64,000 bases of DNA, taken from Actinomyces sp. ph3. GTDB taxonomy: Bacteria; Actinomycetota; Actinomycetes; Actinomycetales; Actinomycetaceae. Below the pieces are notes generated by a model that saw only the letters and a program-made list of their open reading frames with translations, did no database searches and had not been told where the DNA came from. Positions 54,254 through 61,658 of the stretch are shown here, piece by piece. The position numbers and the translations under genes are program-made. Positions within the stretch are counted from its first letter, which is position 1. Every line of letters begins with the position of its first letter. Location of the stretch: NCBI RefSeq assembly GCF_000308055.1, contig NZ_CAGY01000002.1:153158-217157 (forward strand). The letters are read 5' to 3'.

Positions 54254-54277
54254 TTGTCGCTAATATATAAGGGACAA
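54254..54277. promoter_or_regulatory. Near-palindromic operator between narK and mog
   Basis: A 24-bp near palindrome with half-sites TTGTCGCTAA and TAAGGGACAA around TATA (10 of 12 half-site positions symmetric), 33 bp upstream of the narK start and shared with the divergent mog gene. It overlaps the likely -10 region of narK. A short GCGT-N6-ACGC repeat lies just to its right. It is a good candidate site for the cysteine-containing regulator or another redox regulator. Confidence 0.5.
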
Positions 54278-54385
54278 CTCGTTCTAATTGAGAATTGCGT
54301 GAAATTACGCGAAAACGCTTGCAAGAACGTCGATTCCTGTCAACTGTAAAAACGCCATTTAAGGACCTATTTCGGGAGGTTTGTT

Positions 54386-54955
54386 TTGCGTAATAGCTCT
54401 GACGCTCAGCCGGTACGTCCCGACCCCCATGCGAAGATTCAGCAGAAGGGTTTGCAGAAAATGGAAGGAACTGTCGCAGGTGCGGTAATTACCGCTTCAG
54501 ATCGTTGCTTCCGCGGAGAAACTGAAGATAAATCAGGACCTCTAGCTGCTGCTCTTTTGGCCGATTGGGGCGTTATTGTCGATCAGGTTCATGTTGTCCC
54601 CGATGGCATCGCTTCTGTGCGAAACGCGATTCTCGATGCAATGGCTCAGGGCGCGCGCGTCATCGTGACCACCGGAGGAACCGGCGTTACGGATCGCGAC
54701 CTTACTCCCGAAGCCACCGCTCCCCTTCTGGACGCACGCATGGACGCAATCGCCATGCAAATCGCGCAGGTCGGCTTGGTCAACACACCTCTTGCTTCAC
54801 TGTCTCGTGGCCTAGTCGGTGTCAGCCGCCAGGGCGAAACTCCGTGCTTCATCGTGAACGCTCCGGGTTCACGCGGAGGCGTGAAGGACACGATCAGCGT
54901 GATCGGCCCCCTGGTCCCCCACGTTCTTGAACAGCTCGACTTGGTTACTGACTAA
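54386..54955 (+). CDS. mog: Molybdenum cofactor biosynthesis protein MogA/MoaB
   Basis: A 189-residue enzyme that adenylylates molybdopterin before Mo insertion. The domain begins at about residue 28 (GAVITASDRCFRGETEDKSGPLAAALL), then TTGGTGVTDRDLTPEAT and the terminal NAPGSRGGVKDTISVIGPLVPHVLEQL, characteristic of MogA/MoaB. The TTG start is supported by GGGAGG 6 nt upstream; an internal ATG at 54461 would give a shorter form. It is the first gene of the plus-strand cofactor operon, divergent from narK. Confidence 0.9.
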   Translation: MRNSSDAQPVRPDPHAKIQQKGLQKMEGTVAGAVITASDRCFRGETEDKSGPLAAALLADWGVIVDQVHVVPDGIASVRNAILDAMAQGARVIVTTGGTGVTDRDLTPEATAPLLDARMDAIAMQIAQVGLVNTPLASLSRGLVGVSRQGETPCFIVNAPGSRGGVKDTISVIGPLVPHVLEQLDLVTD

Positions 54956-54959
54956 TTTG

Positions 54960-55970
54960 ATGTACGAACCTCTTCTTCTGGACACCTTCGGTCGAACGGC
55001 TACAGATCTGCGGATCTCGGTCACCGATCGATGCAATCTTCGCTGCGTGTACTGCCTGCCCGAAAAGGTGACGGACTGGCTGAAGCGCAGCGACCTCTTG
55101 CGTCCGGAAGAATTCCGTCGCCTGGCAAAAATCGCTGCGACTCTTGGCGTCACCCAAGCGCGTATCACCGGCGGCGAACCCCTGTTGCGCCCCGATCTTC
55201 CCCAGATTGTCGAGGCCGTTCGCGAGGGCTTCGAAGACGCCGGGGTTGAGCCCGACTTGGCCTTGACGACGAATGGCATTGGCCTTGATCGAGTCATCGA
55301 TTCCCTGGTAGACGCTGGTCTTCAACGTCTCAATGTGTCCATCGACAGTTTGGATCCGATCCGCTTTGCCGAGCTTTCACGCCGCAAACGCTCAAGCGAT
55401 GTCCTACGAGGCCTTGATGCGGTCGATGCATCCGCGCTTCCCGGAACCGTCAAACTCAATACTGTCGTCGTTGATCAGCAGTCTCTGGCGGAAATCCCTG
55501 CCTTGGTGACCTTCGCCTTAGAGCGCGGCTATCAGTGGCGCGCCATCGAATTTATGCCGATCGGCCCCTTGGCTGCCTCCTTCTCTTCCCGCCCAACGGC
55601 GCATGACATCCAGCGGGTTCTTCGCGAATCCTTCGAGCTGACCGATGTCATTACCGCAGCCTCGGAACCTGCGCGTCGTTGGTCAGTTGCTCCCAGCGAC
55701 ACCCATCCGGGAGGCATCATCGGTGTGATTGCCTCGATGACGTCTCCCTTCTGCGCCTCGTGCACCCGAACCCGCCTGAGCGCGGATGGAAAGATCTATT
55801 CCTGTCTGTTCAGCGTCGACAGTGTCGACCTGCACACTCCCATGCGCGCGGGTGCAAGCGATGAAGAATTAGCCGAGCTATGGAAGGATGCCATGTGGGC
55901 TAAACCCGCTGGTCACCAGCTTCTTGCTCCGGTCCCCCAGTCCTATTCCATGTCGAAAATTGGAGGTTGA
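54960..55970 (+). CDS. moaA: GTP 3',8-cyclase (radical SAM) MoaA
   Basis: A 336-residue radical SAM enzyme that performs the first step of molybdenum cofactor synthesis, turning GTP into the 3',8-cyclic product. The N-terminal SAM cluster motif is CNLRCVYC (Cys25, 29, 32). The second cluster lies in FCASCTRTRLSADGKIYSC, and the protein ends in the conserved Gly-Gly (SKIGG). It starts 4 bp after mog and acts with MoaC, encoded 3 kb downstream. Confidence 0.96.
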   Translation: MYEPLLLDTFGRTATDLRISVTDRCNLRCVYCLPEKVTDWLKRSDLLRPEEFRRLAKIAATLGVTQARITGGEPLLRPDLPQIVEAVREGFEDAGVEPDLALTTNGIGLDRVIDSLVDAGLQRLNVSIDSLDPIRFAELSRRKRSSDVLRGLDAVDASALPGTVKLNTVVVDQQSLAEIPALVTFALERGYQWRAIEFMPIGPLAASFSSRPTAHDIQRVLRESFELTDVITAASEPARRWSVAPSDTHPGGIIGVIASMTSPFCASCTRTRLSADGKIYSCLFSVDSVDLHTPMRAGASDEELAELWKDAMWAKPAGHQLLAPVPQSYSMSKIGG

Positions 55971-55978
55971 AAGTCCCC

Positions 55979-56281
55979 ATGAGGATCACGATCCGTTATT
56001 TCGCTGCCGCGAGCGCTGCAGTAGGCACAGAGAGCGCAGTGATCGAGGTTGCGGACGACTCAAACGAGACAGTCGTCGACCTTGTTCGTCGCTCGACTGA
56101 TCGCGATATCGACGATCTCCTGGCGGCCTCGTCCTTCCTGGTGAACGAAGAACTTGTTGACGCTCAGGCAACTCTTGCCCAAGCCTTGGGCGCCTCATCC
56201 CTGAGCGACGAGGCCGTGGTCTCCGTGGCCGATCGCAGCGGGATTCGTCTTGACGTCCTTCCGCCTTTTGCCGGCGGCTGA
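55979..56281 (+). CDS. moaD: Molybdopterin synthase small subunit / MoaD-ThiS family
   Basis: A 100-residue ubiquitin-like sulfur carrier. It begins MRITIRYFAAASAAVGTESAVIEV and ends PPFAGG, the C-terminal Gly-Gly that is adenylated and thiocarboxylated. It should pair with MoaE to form molybdopterin synthase. GGAGG lies 12 nt before the ATG; a TTG at 55967 directly after that GGAGG is a less likely start. It sits between moaA and the convergent moaE. Confidence 0.9.
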   Translation: MRITIRYFAAASAAVGTESAVIEVADDSNETVVDLVRRSTDRDIDDLLAASSFLVNEELVDAQATLAQALGASSLSDEAVVSVADRSGIRLDVLPPFAGG

Positions 56282-56288
56282 GACGCGC

Positions 56289-56319
56289 AATCGGGCTGAG
56301 CAACACGCTCAGCCCGATT
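56289..56319. terminator. Bidirectional terminator between moaD and moaE
   Basis: AATCGGGCTGAGC pairs perfectly with GCTCAGCCCGATT around an AACAC loop. Confidence 0.82.
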
Positions 56320-56378
56320 TGTTATTTCCGCTTAGTTCCTTAACCTCGTGTCTTTGGCATTGAGGAGGAACATTTGGG

Positions 56379-56804
56379 TCACGGAGTATTGCTCCACTCG
56401 TTGTGACCATCGCTGAAATACTGATCTTTCCAGATCGGTACGCTGGCTTTAATGTCGTCGACAATCTGACCGCACAGCGCGAAGGCTTCCTTGCGGTGGG
56501 CACTATCGACGACAACAAGAAGTGCGACATCACCAATTTCTAGGTGCCCCACACGATGACGGACGTAGATACCATCAACCTCAGGATTTCCCAGTGCCTC
56601 AAGTGATTTCTCGACACTTGCGCGAAGGAACTTGGCAGCTGCGGGATGAGCAGAGTATTCCAAGTAGTGAACGCCTTCGCCACCGTCGTGATCGCGAACA
56701 ACACCTTCAAAGACGACGCGCGCACCGGAATGAGCTGGAATAAGGGGTACTTCCCCCGAGCACATCTCCGTTGGAACAGAGACAATATCGGTATCAATAA
56801 TCAC
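56379..56804 (-). CDS. moaE: Molybdopterin synthase large subunit MoaE
   Basis: A 141-residue catalytic subunit of molybdopterin synthase. Hallmarks are GARVVFEGVVRDHDGGEGVHYLEYSAHPAA, VRHRVGHLEIGDVALLVVVDSAHRKEAF with the conserved Lys, and the end VPIWKDQYFSDGHNEW. The GTG at 56804 was chosen because GGGGAG lies upstream and homology begins right after; the frame is open 33 codons further. It is the only cofactor gene on the minus strand, divergent from the moeB-like gene and convergent with moaD. Confidence 0.93.
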   Translation of the reverse strand: MIIDTDIVSVPTEMCSGEVPLIPAHSGARVVFEGVVRDHDGGEGVHYLEYSAHPAAAKFLRASVEKSLEALGNPEVDGIYVRHRVGHLEIGDVALLVVVDSAHRKEAFALCGQIVDDIKASVPIWKDQYFSDGHNEWSNTP

Positions 56805-56844
56805 GGGACTCCCCTTATTTAAATGGTCGTGAAGGGACACAGAC

Positions 56845-57603
56845 ATGGTAGCGCAGCGAGACATAATGACCGCTCGTATCCCCGGAATCGGTGAGAGCGG
56901 CATCGAAAAGATCCGCGCTGCGAAGGTCCTTGTTGTCGGCGCCGGTGGCCTGGGATCGCCCGTCTTGGCCTATCTGGCGGCAGCGGGGATTGGAACGATC
57001 GGCATCTCTGACCCGGACAATCTGGAGGAATCTAACCTCCAGCGACAAGTCATTCACGGCGTCGCACGATTAGGAATGAATAAGGCCGAATCTGCCAAGA
57101 TGACTGTCCTTGCTCTCAACCCTGACATCCAAGTCAACATCGAACCGAAGATTATTGATGGCCTAAGTGATGAGACCGTTGCGGCCTACGACTTCGTTGT
57201 CGATGCGACCGACAATTTCACCGCAAAGTACGCAATTTCAGATACCTGTGCGCGCGTTGGACGCCCGCACATGTGGGGCACTTTGGTGTCGATGTCCTTC
57301 CAGGCCTCACTTTTCACCGATGGCCTGACTCTTCGCGATGTCTATCCCGAACCCCCCACCGTCGAAACGATGAGTTCAAAAACCGTCGGTGTTCTGGGTG
57401 CTGTCTGTGGGCAGGGCGGATCTGTGCTTGCCACAGAATGCTTGAAGTGGGTCACCGGAGTTGGTGACCCCTTAATCGGGCGCTTGCTCATTGTTGACAC
57501 CGCCGCAGGCCGCTGGAACGTTGTTCCATTCCGACCTCGATCCACCCCGGCGAAAGTTCCCTCGGTAACTCCCGCCGAAGCCACCCCCGAACCGATCGAA
57601 TAA
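56845..57603 (+). CDS. moeB: MoeB/ThiF-type E1 adenylyltransferase lacking the usual cysteines
   Basis: A 252-residue E1-like enzyme that should adenylate the Gly-Gly tail of MoaD. The ATP site is clear: VLVVGAGGLGSPVLAYLAAAGIGTIGISDPDNLEESNLQRQVIH with the key Arg and Asp, and VVDATDNFTAKY. The YPEPPTVETMSSKTVGVLGAVCGQGG region lacks the cysteine found as SCAE-GVLG in MoeB/MoeZ, and the zinc CxxC pairs are also absent. There is no rhodanese domain, so sulfur must come from another protein. The ATG at 56866 is a possible internal start. Confidence 0.87.
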   Translation: MVAQRDIMTARIPGIGESGIEKIRAAKVLVVGAGGLGSPVLAYLAAAGIGTIGISDPDNLEESNLQRQVIHGVARLGMNKAESAKMTVLALNPDIQVNIEPKIIDGLSDETVAAYDFVVDATDNFTAKYAISDTCARVGRPHMWGTLVSMSFQASLFTDGLTLRDVYPEPPTVETMSSKTVGVLGAVCGQGGSVLATECLKWVTGVGDPLIGRLLIVDTAAGRWNVVPFRPRSTPAKVPSVTPAEATPEPIE

Positions 57604-57652
57604 GCCATAAACTGAGCCATGGCCCCATGCGGACCGCGCGAAGGAGACTACG

Positions 57653-58903
57653 ATGCAACTTCTTGAAGACTATTTGAACTCCATCTTGGGGCGTGTACAC
57701 CCCCTCTCCCCCGTCGAACTGCCCATTGATCAGGCACTTGATCACGTCCTGGTCGATGATCTTGTCGCGCGCTTCGCAGTCCCTCCCTTCTCGAATTCGG
57801 GAATGGATGGCTATGCACTTCACCTCGATCACGATCTCGAGGCCTCCCCTGAGCACCCTGTCACCATCGCAGTCGCTGGCGACATCGCCGCAGGAGATAA
57901 CGAGTCCCACGTTCTTGAACCGGGGACCGCATGGCGCATCATGACGGGTGCTCGCATTCCCGAGGGCGCAAACACCATCGTGCCCGTGGAAGATACCTCC
58001 GAGGAACCCGGTCCCCACCCCCTCCCCGAAAGCATCAGCATCTACGCCCCCGCAAAGGTCGGCGCTCACGTGCGCCGTCAGGGCGAGGACTGCACTCCCG
58101 GAGACGTCATTCTGCATGCCGGCGACGTTCTTACACCCGCAGCCATCGCCTCGGCAGTATCGGTTGGTTACGCAAGCGTAAGGGTCTACCCCAGCCCCCG
58201 CATCGCCATCGTCTCAACGGGTGATGAACTGCGCGCACCGGGCGAAGAGCTCCAGGGCGCTCAGATTCCTGATTCAAACTCCGTGATGATTGCTGCGCTG
58301 GCTCGCCGCGCGGGTGCCCAGGTGACGGGAATTTTCCGCTCCAACGACGATCCTGCTCACTTTGCTGAAGTTTTGCGCCAGGCAGGTGATGTCGCTGATC
58401 TCATCATCACTTCGGGAGGCGTCAGCGCCGGAGCCTACGACGTCGTCAAGGAAGTTGGCTTGGGCAAGGGAGTGGACTTCGTTCGCGTCGCCATGCAGCC
58501 CGGGAAGCCGCAGGGATTTGGCGTCCTTCAGGCAAGTGACGGTCGCGATGTCTACTTGGCGACTCTGCCGGGCAACCCGGTATCGGTCTTCGTTTCCTTC
58601 CACATGTTTGTTCGCCCAGTTCTGGCCGAATTTACCGGTCTCAACGGGCGCGAACTGCTGCGTCCCATTGTCGTCACCACACCGAACGGCTGGATTTCGC
58701 CCGAAGGTAAGCGCCAGTTTGTACCGGTCATTCTTTCTGAACCCGATGGCCCAGAACAGACTCCGATTGTGGTTCCGACACACAGGTTGGGTTCGCGTTC
58801 TCACCTTGTTGCCTCTTTGCACTCGGTGAACGCGCTGGCGATCGTCCCCGAAGATGTCACTTCGGTTGAACCCTGGTCGATCCTGACTGCGGTTCGAGTC
58901 TGA
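57653..58903 (+). CDS. moeA: Molybdopterin molybdenumtransferase MoeA
   Basis: A 416-residue enzyme that inserts molybdate into adenylylated molybdopterin. It shows the MoeA pattern: FSNSGMDGYALH near residue 43, IMTGARIPEGANTIVPVE, GDELRAPGEELQGAQIPDSNSVMIAAL, TSGGVSAGAYDVVKEV, MQPGKPQGFG and LPGNPVSVFVSFHMFVRP. The C-terminal beta domain is present and length is normal. It is 49 bp after the moeB-like gene, with GAAGGAG before the ATG. Confidence 0.96.
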   Translation: MQLLEDYLNSILGRVHPLSPVELPIDQALDHVLVDDLVARFAVPPFSNSGMDGYALHLDHDLEASPEHPVTIAVAGDIAAGDNESHVLEPGTAWRIMTGARIPEGANTIVPVEDTSEEPGPHPLPESISIYAPAKVGAHVRRQGEDCTPGDVILHAGDVLTPAAIASAVSVGYASVRVYPSPRIAIVSTGDELRAPGEELQGAQIPDSNSVMIAALARRAGAQVTGIFRSNDDPAHFAEVLRQAGDVADLIITSGGVSAGAYDVVKEVGLGKGVDFVRVAMQPGKPQGFGVLQASDGRDVYLATLPGNPVSVFVSFHMFVRPVLAEFTGLNGRELLRPIVVTTPNGWISPEGKRQFVPVILSEPDGPEQTPIVVPTHRLGSRSHLVASLHSVNALAIVPEDVTSVEPWSILTAVRV

Positions 58904-58950
58904 TCACTTTCCCATTCTTTTCCCGTCAAACGAGCGCCGAAAGGCTAGAC

Positions 58951-59436
58951 ATGAGCGAAACCAGTCCATTCACTCACCTCACCGAGCGCGGTGAGGCACA
59001 CATGGTTGATATCACGGCGAAAACACCGACCGTACGTCAGGCGCGAGCACGCGGCTTCGTCGAATGCTCACCAAAAATCATGGCGGCCCTCCGCGATGAT
59101 TCGGTCCCCAAGGGCGACGCTCTTGCAGTCGCACGAATTGCGGGAATTCAGGCCTCGAAGCGCACTCCCGAGTTACTCCCCCTGGCACACCCGATCGCCG
59201 TTCATTACTGCGCGGTCGATCTATCATTGGCCGAAGACGGAGTGGAGATCCGTTCGACCGTTCGAACCGCAGATCGAACGGGCATCGAGATGGAGGCTCT
59301 GACCGCCGTAACCGTCGCTGCGCTGACCATCATCGACATGGTGAAGGGCATCGATAAGTTGGTTGCGATTCGTGAGTGCTATGTCGAAGAGAAAAGCGGC
59401 GGTCGGAGCGGAACATGGACTCGTCCCAACGCCTAG
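58951..59436 (+). CDS. moaC: Cyclic pyranopterin monophosphate synthase MoaC
   Basis: A 161-residue enzyme that turns the MoaA product into cyclic pyranopterin monophosphate. Conserved parts are MVDITAKTPTVRQARARG, ELLPLAHPIAVHYCAVDL with active-site His, and VRTADRTGIEMEALTAVTVAALTIIDMVKGIDK. It follows moeA by 47 bp and overlaps mobA by 22 bp. Confidence 0.96.
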   Translation: MSETSPFTHLTERGEAHMVDITAKTPTVRQARARGFVECSPKIMAALRDDSVPKGDALAVARIAGIQASKRTPELLPLAHPIAVHYCAVDLSLAEDGVEIRSTVRTADRTGIEMEALTAVTVAALTIIDMVKGIDKLVAIRECYVEEKSGGRSGTWTRPNA

Positions 59437-60041
59437 CACTCAGCGGATTAGTAATCCTCGGCGGGGGGACTGGCCAGCGGCTGGGAGGGGCGTCAAAGCC
59501 CGACCTCGTGGTCCGAGGCCGACGTGCGCTTGAGTGGGCACTCGCCTCTGAGCCCGGGATTCCTCACGTATGCGTGGTGCCTGAGACCGTCACAGTTCCA
59601 CGCGACGTTATCCGCGTCATGGAGGAACCTCCGCGCTCTGGCCCTGCCGCCGGGTTTATTGCAGGCGTTCAGGCACTTCTTAAAGTTCTCCCCGAGGACA
59701 CAGAGTCTCGCTGGATTGGCCTTGTTCCCGTTGACGCCCCCTTGGCGACCCTGACTTTCCCCCTCCTTCTCGAGGCCGTGGAAGAGTCGATTGCTCAGGG
59801 ACGTCGCGTAGATGGCGTACTTGCCTGCGCGGCGGGACACCGGCAAAACTTGATCGGTGTTTTTTCTCTGGATGCGCTCCGCAAGTTCTCGGTGTCCCAG
59901 TGGGTAAATCGTTCGATGCGTGCGCTACTGGAAGAACTCAACACGATCGATGTTGAGGTCCCAGAATCATGGGTCGCAGATATCGATACTCCAAGCGATC
60001 TTGCCCGCGCACAGCTGGCCGAAAACGGAGATTATTGCTAG
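59415..60041 (+). CDS. mobA: Molybdenum cofactor guanylyltransferase MobA
   Basis: A 208-residue nucleotidyltransferase that adds GMP to Mo-molybdopterin, giving the MGD form needed by NarG. The GTP-binding signature is VILGGGTGQRLGGASKPDLVV near residue 13, followed by EEPPRSGPAAGFIAGVQALL, GLVPVDAPLATL and DIDTPSDLARA. The ATG at 59415 lies inside moaC, so the two are coupled. It is the last gene of the cofactor operon before a terminator. Confidence 0.93.
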   Translation: MDSSQRLALSGLVILGGGTGQRLGGASKPDLVVRGRRALEWALASEPGIPHVCVVPETVTVPRDVIRVMEEPPRSGPAAGFIAGVQALLKVLPEDTESRWIGLVPVDAPLATLTFPLLLEAVEESIAQGRRVDGVLACAAGHRQNLIGVFSLDALRKFSVSQWVNRSMRALLEELNTIDVEVPESWVADIDTPSDLARAQLAENGDYC

Positions 60042-60048
60042 CAAATCT

Positions 60049-60084
60049 AAGAGGGCTAGGAAGCGCGTACTCCCTAGCCCTCTT
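60049..60084. terminator. Bidirectional terminator between mobA and ndk
   Basis: AAGAGGGCTAGG pairs perfectly with CCTAGCCCTCTT around a 12-nt loop; TTT follows on the plus strand side. Confidence 0.78.
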
Positions 60085-60113
60085 TGGGCCTCAATGGGCC
60101 TCTCTATTCCAAA

Positions 60114-60584
60114 TCAGTCGATTTCAGGGAACCAAATCTGAATCTCACGAAGGGCAGACTCTGCGCAATCCGAACCGTGGATGATGTTCTCCATGTTCGG
60201 GGTGTCCCATGCGCGACCCAAGTCGCCGCGGATGGTGCCCGCGGGAGCGGTTGTCGGATCGGTGGAGCCCATCATGGTGCGCATACCTTCGATGACGCGC
60301 TGGCCTTCAACAATGATGGCAACCAGCGGACCCGCACTCATGAAATCAAGAAGCCCTTCAAAGAAAGGCTTACCCGCGTGGTCACGGTAGTGCTCTGCGA
60401 GGATTTCGCGCGAGGCAACCATGATCTTCAGGCCCTTGATGATGTAGCCCTTCGCTTCAATGCGGCGCAGGATCTCACCGGTCAAACCGCGGGCATAACC
60501 GTCTGGCTTAACGAGGATGAGAGTGTGTTCCAAAGAGGGATCCAACAGGTGCTGACGTGTAATCAGAACGGAATCGGCGCTCAC
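60114..60584 (-). CDS. ndk: Nucleoside-diphosphate kinase
   Basis: A 156-residue enzyme that equalises nucleoside triphosphate pools. It has LEHTLILVKPDGYARGLTGEILRRIEAKGY, the KPFFEGLLDFMSAGPLVAIIVEGQRVIEGMRTMMGSTDP segment, and the phospho-histidine in NIIHGSD. It is about 15-20 residues longer than usual at the N terminus (SADSVLITRQHLLDPSLE). The GTG at 60584 is supported by AAAGGAG. Confidence 0.95.
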   Translation of the reverse strand: MSADSVLITRQHLLDPSLEHTLILVKPDGYARGLTGEILRRIEAKGYIIKGLKIMVASREILAEHYRDHAGKPFFEGLLDFMSAGPLVAIIVEGQRVIEGMRTMMGSTDPTTAPAGTIRGDLGRAWDTPNMENIIHGSDCAESALREIQIWFPEID

Positions 60585-60660
60585 AAAATCTCCTTTGCTT
60601 GAGTGAGGATGCTTCAGCATAACTGGGGAAGGACCGAAAGTCATAGCCCTACATGACAAA

Positions 60661-60697
60661 CGAAAAAGGACTGACCGCCATGGTCAGTCCTTTTTCG
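60661..60697. terminator. Strong intrinsic terminator upstream of ndk
   Basis: A 16-bp perfect stem (CGAAAAAGGACTGACC with its complement) has a 5-nt loop and embedded T tracts on both strands. It sits between the unknown 221-aa gene and ndk, both on the minus strand. The 180 bp to its right are AT-rich without a gene. Confidence 0.82.
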
Positions 60698-60883
60698 TTA
60701 TCCCATCAACACAGAGCAGTCTTCCCAGAAAGTCTTCCGGAGAGATACGAGCAACTTTCGTCGCTCGTTGTCTGATGTAGATAGTTTATGAAGTCTTACT
60801 GCAAGAAAAACGCGCGTTTACTGGGACTTTTCTGAACGAATTTTGCGAAGTGTCAACTTCGCTACCAGAGCGTCTACATCCAC

Positions 60884-61549
60884 TTATAAATTCGCGTCAT
60901 TTTGCTGAGAAAAATGATCTTCCACAAATGCTGGGCCTTCATAACCATGACGACCAAGAGTTTGGAAAATATCATCCATAATCTGCGATGGTTCCAGCAA
61001 TCCCGCGGAAAACTCAGGGTGCTGAATTTCGATCGCCGCGAATCCGGCAGGGTCGGAAACTGGCTGAGTATCGTACTTTTCTCCCAGAAGACGGTTGACT
61101 TCTTGCAGATCGGATGGGGAACCAAAAATCCAGGTCGTTGCGGCAGGCCCCTCGCTTGAACGCCCAAGGTAGAGGCGCATCAGCACAACCTTCTTGCCAG
61201 CACGCGGGAAACTCTCACCGACACGCGTGAAAAGATGAAGGTCCAAGTCCCCCATTGAGCCATCGACGAGGCAATATGCATAGGCACCAATGCCTCGGAC
61301 ACTCAAGGCATCAGCAAGAATCCCCAAGAATTCATCCGGGAAAGCATCCTCTTGGAAGTAGATTCCTTCTCCGCGTTCGGGGGCATGCTCGCCCATGATT
61401 TTGATGGGGAGCCCCGCCTCTTCAAGCGCCTGCGCGACAAGAGAAATATTGTATTCGGGGAAAGGATGAAGAATTGCGGCATTCTTTCCCAGTCTTTCGA
61501 CAAAAACGTAGGTTGAGAATCCCAATTCTTTTGTAATCTGCGTGCTCAT
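60884..61549 (-). CDS. Unrecognised 221-aa protein
   Basis: A complete frame with a strong AGGAGGAAGA site before the ATG, so a real gene. The protein is soluble, without signal peptide or membrane helix. It has two comparable segments, each beginning with a search-like pattern: NISLVAQALEEAGLPIKIMGEHAPERGEGIYFQED and SDLQEVNRLLGEKYDTQPV, and ends with an acidic region (PSQIMDDIFQTLGRHGYEGPAFVEDHFSQQND). KVVLMRLYLGRSSEGPAATTWIF in the middle looks like a beta-rich core. No family is recognised. It is monocistronic, flanked by terminators on both sides. Confidence 0.7.
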   Translation of the reverse strand: MSTQITKELGFSTYVFVERLGKNAAILHPFPEYNISLVAQALEEAGLPIKIMGEHAPERGEGIYFQEDAFPDEFLGILADALSVRGIGAYAYCLVDGSMGDLDLHLFTRVGESFPRAGKKVVLMRLYLGRSSEGPAATTWIFGSPSDLQEVNRLLGEKYDTQPVSDPAGFAAIEIQHPEFSAGLLEPSQIMDDIFQTLGRHGYEGPAFVEDHFSQQNDANL

Positions 61550-61609
61550 TCTTCCTCCTCTAGTGCCCCTTCAGCAGGCGTATCCGCTTAGACATAAAAA
61601 CAAAAATTA

Positions 61610-61648
61610 CCGAGGCCGGGAAAGACCCAAGGGCACGCCCGGCCTCGG
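61610..61648 (-). terminator. Hairpin after the nitroreductase gene
   Basis: CCGAGGCCGGG pairs perfectly with CCCGGCCTCGG around a 17-nt loop. On the minus strand it lies 11 bp past the nitroreductase stop and is followed by TAATTTTTG, a good T tract. Confidence 0.75.
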
Positions 61649-61658
61649 CAATTCTCAA

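Noticed and set aside
54297..54330. AT-rich sequence near mog as an FNR/CRP site
   Set aside because: Only weak resemblance to TTGAT-N4-ATCAA; the 24-bp palindrome beside it is a much better candidate.
60698..60883. AT-rich gap as a second origin-like or RNA gene
   Set aside because: No DnaA boxes, and only a short CGAAGT/ACTTCG hairpin; nothing supports an RNA gene.
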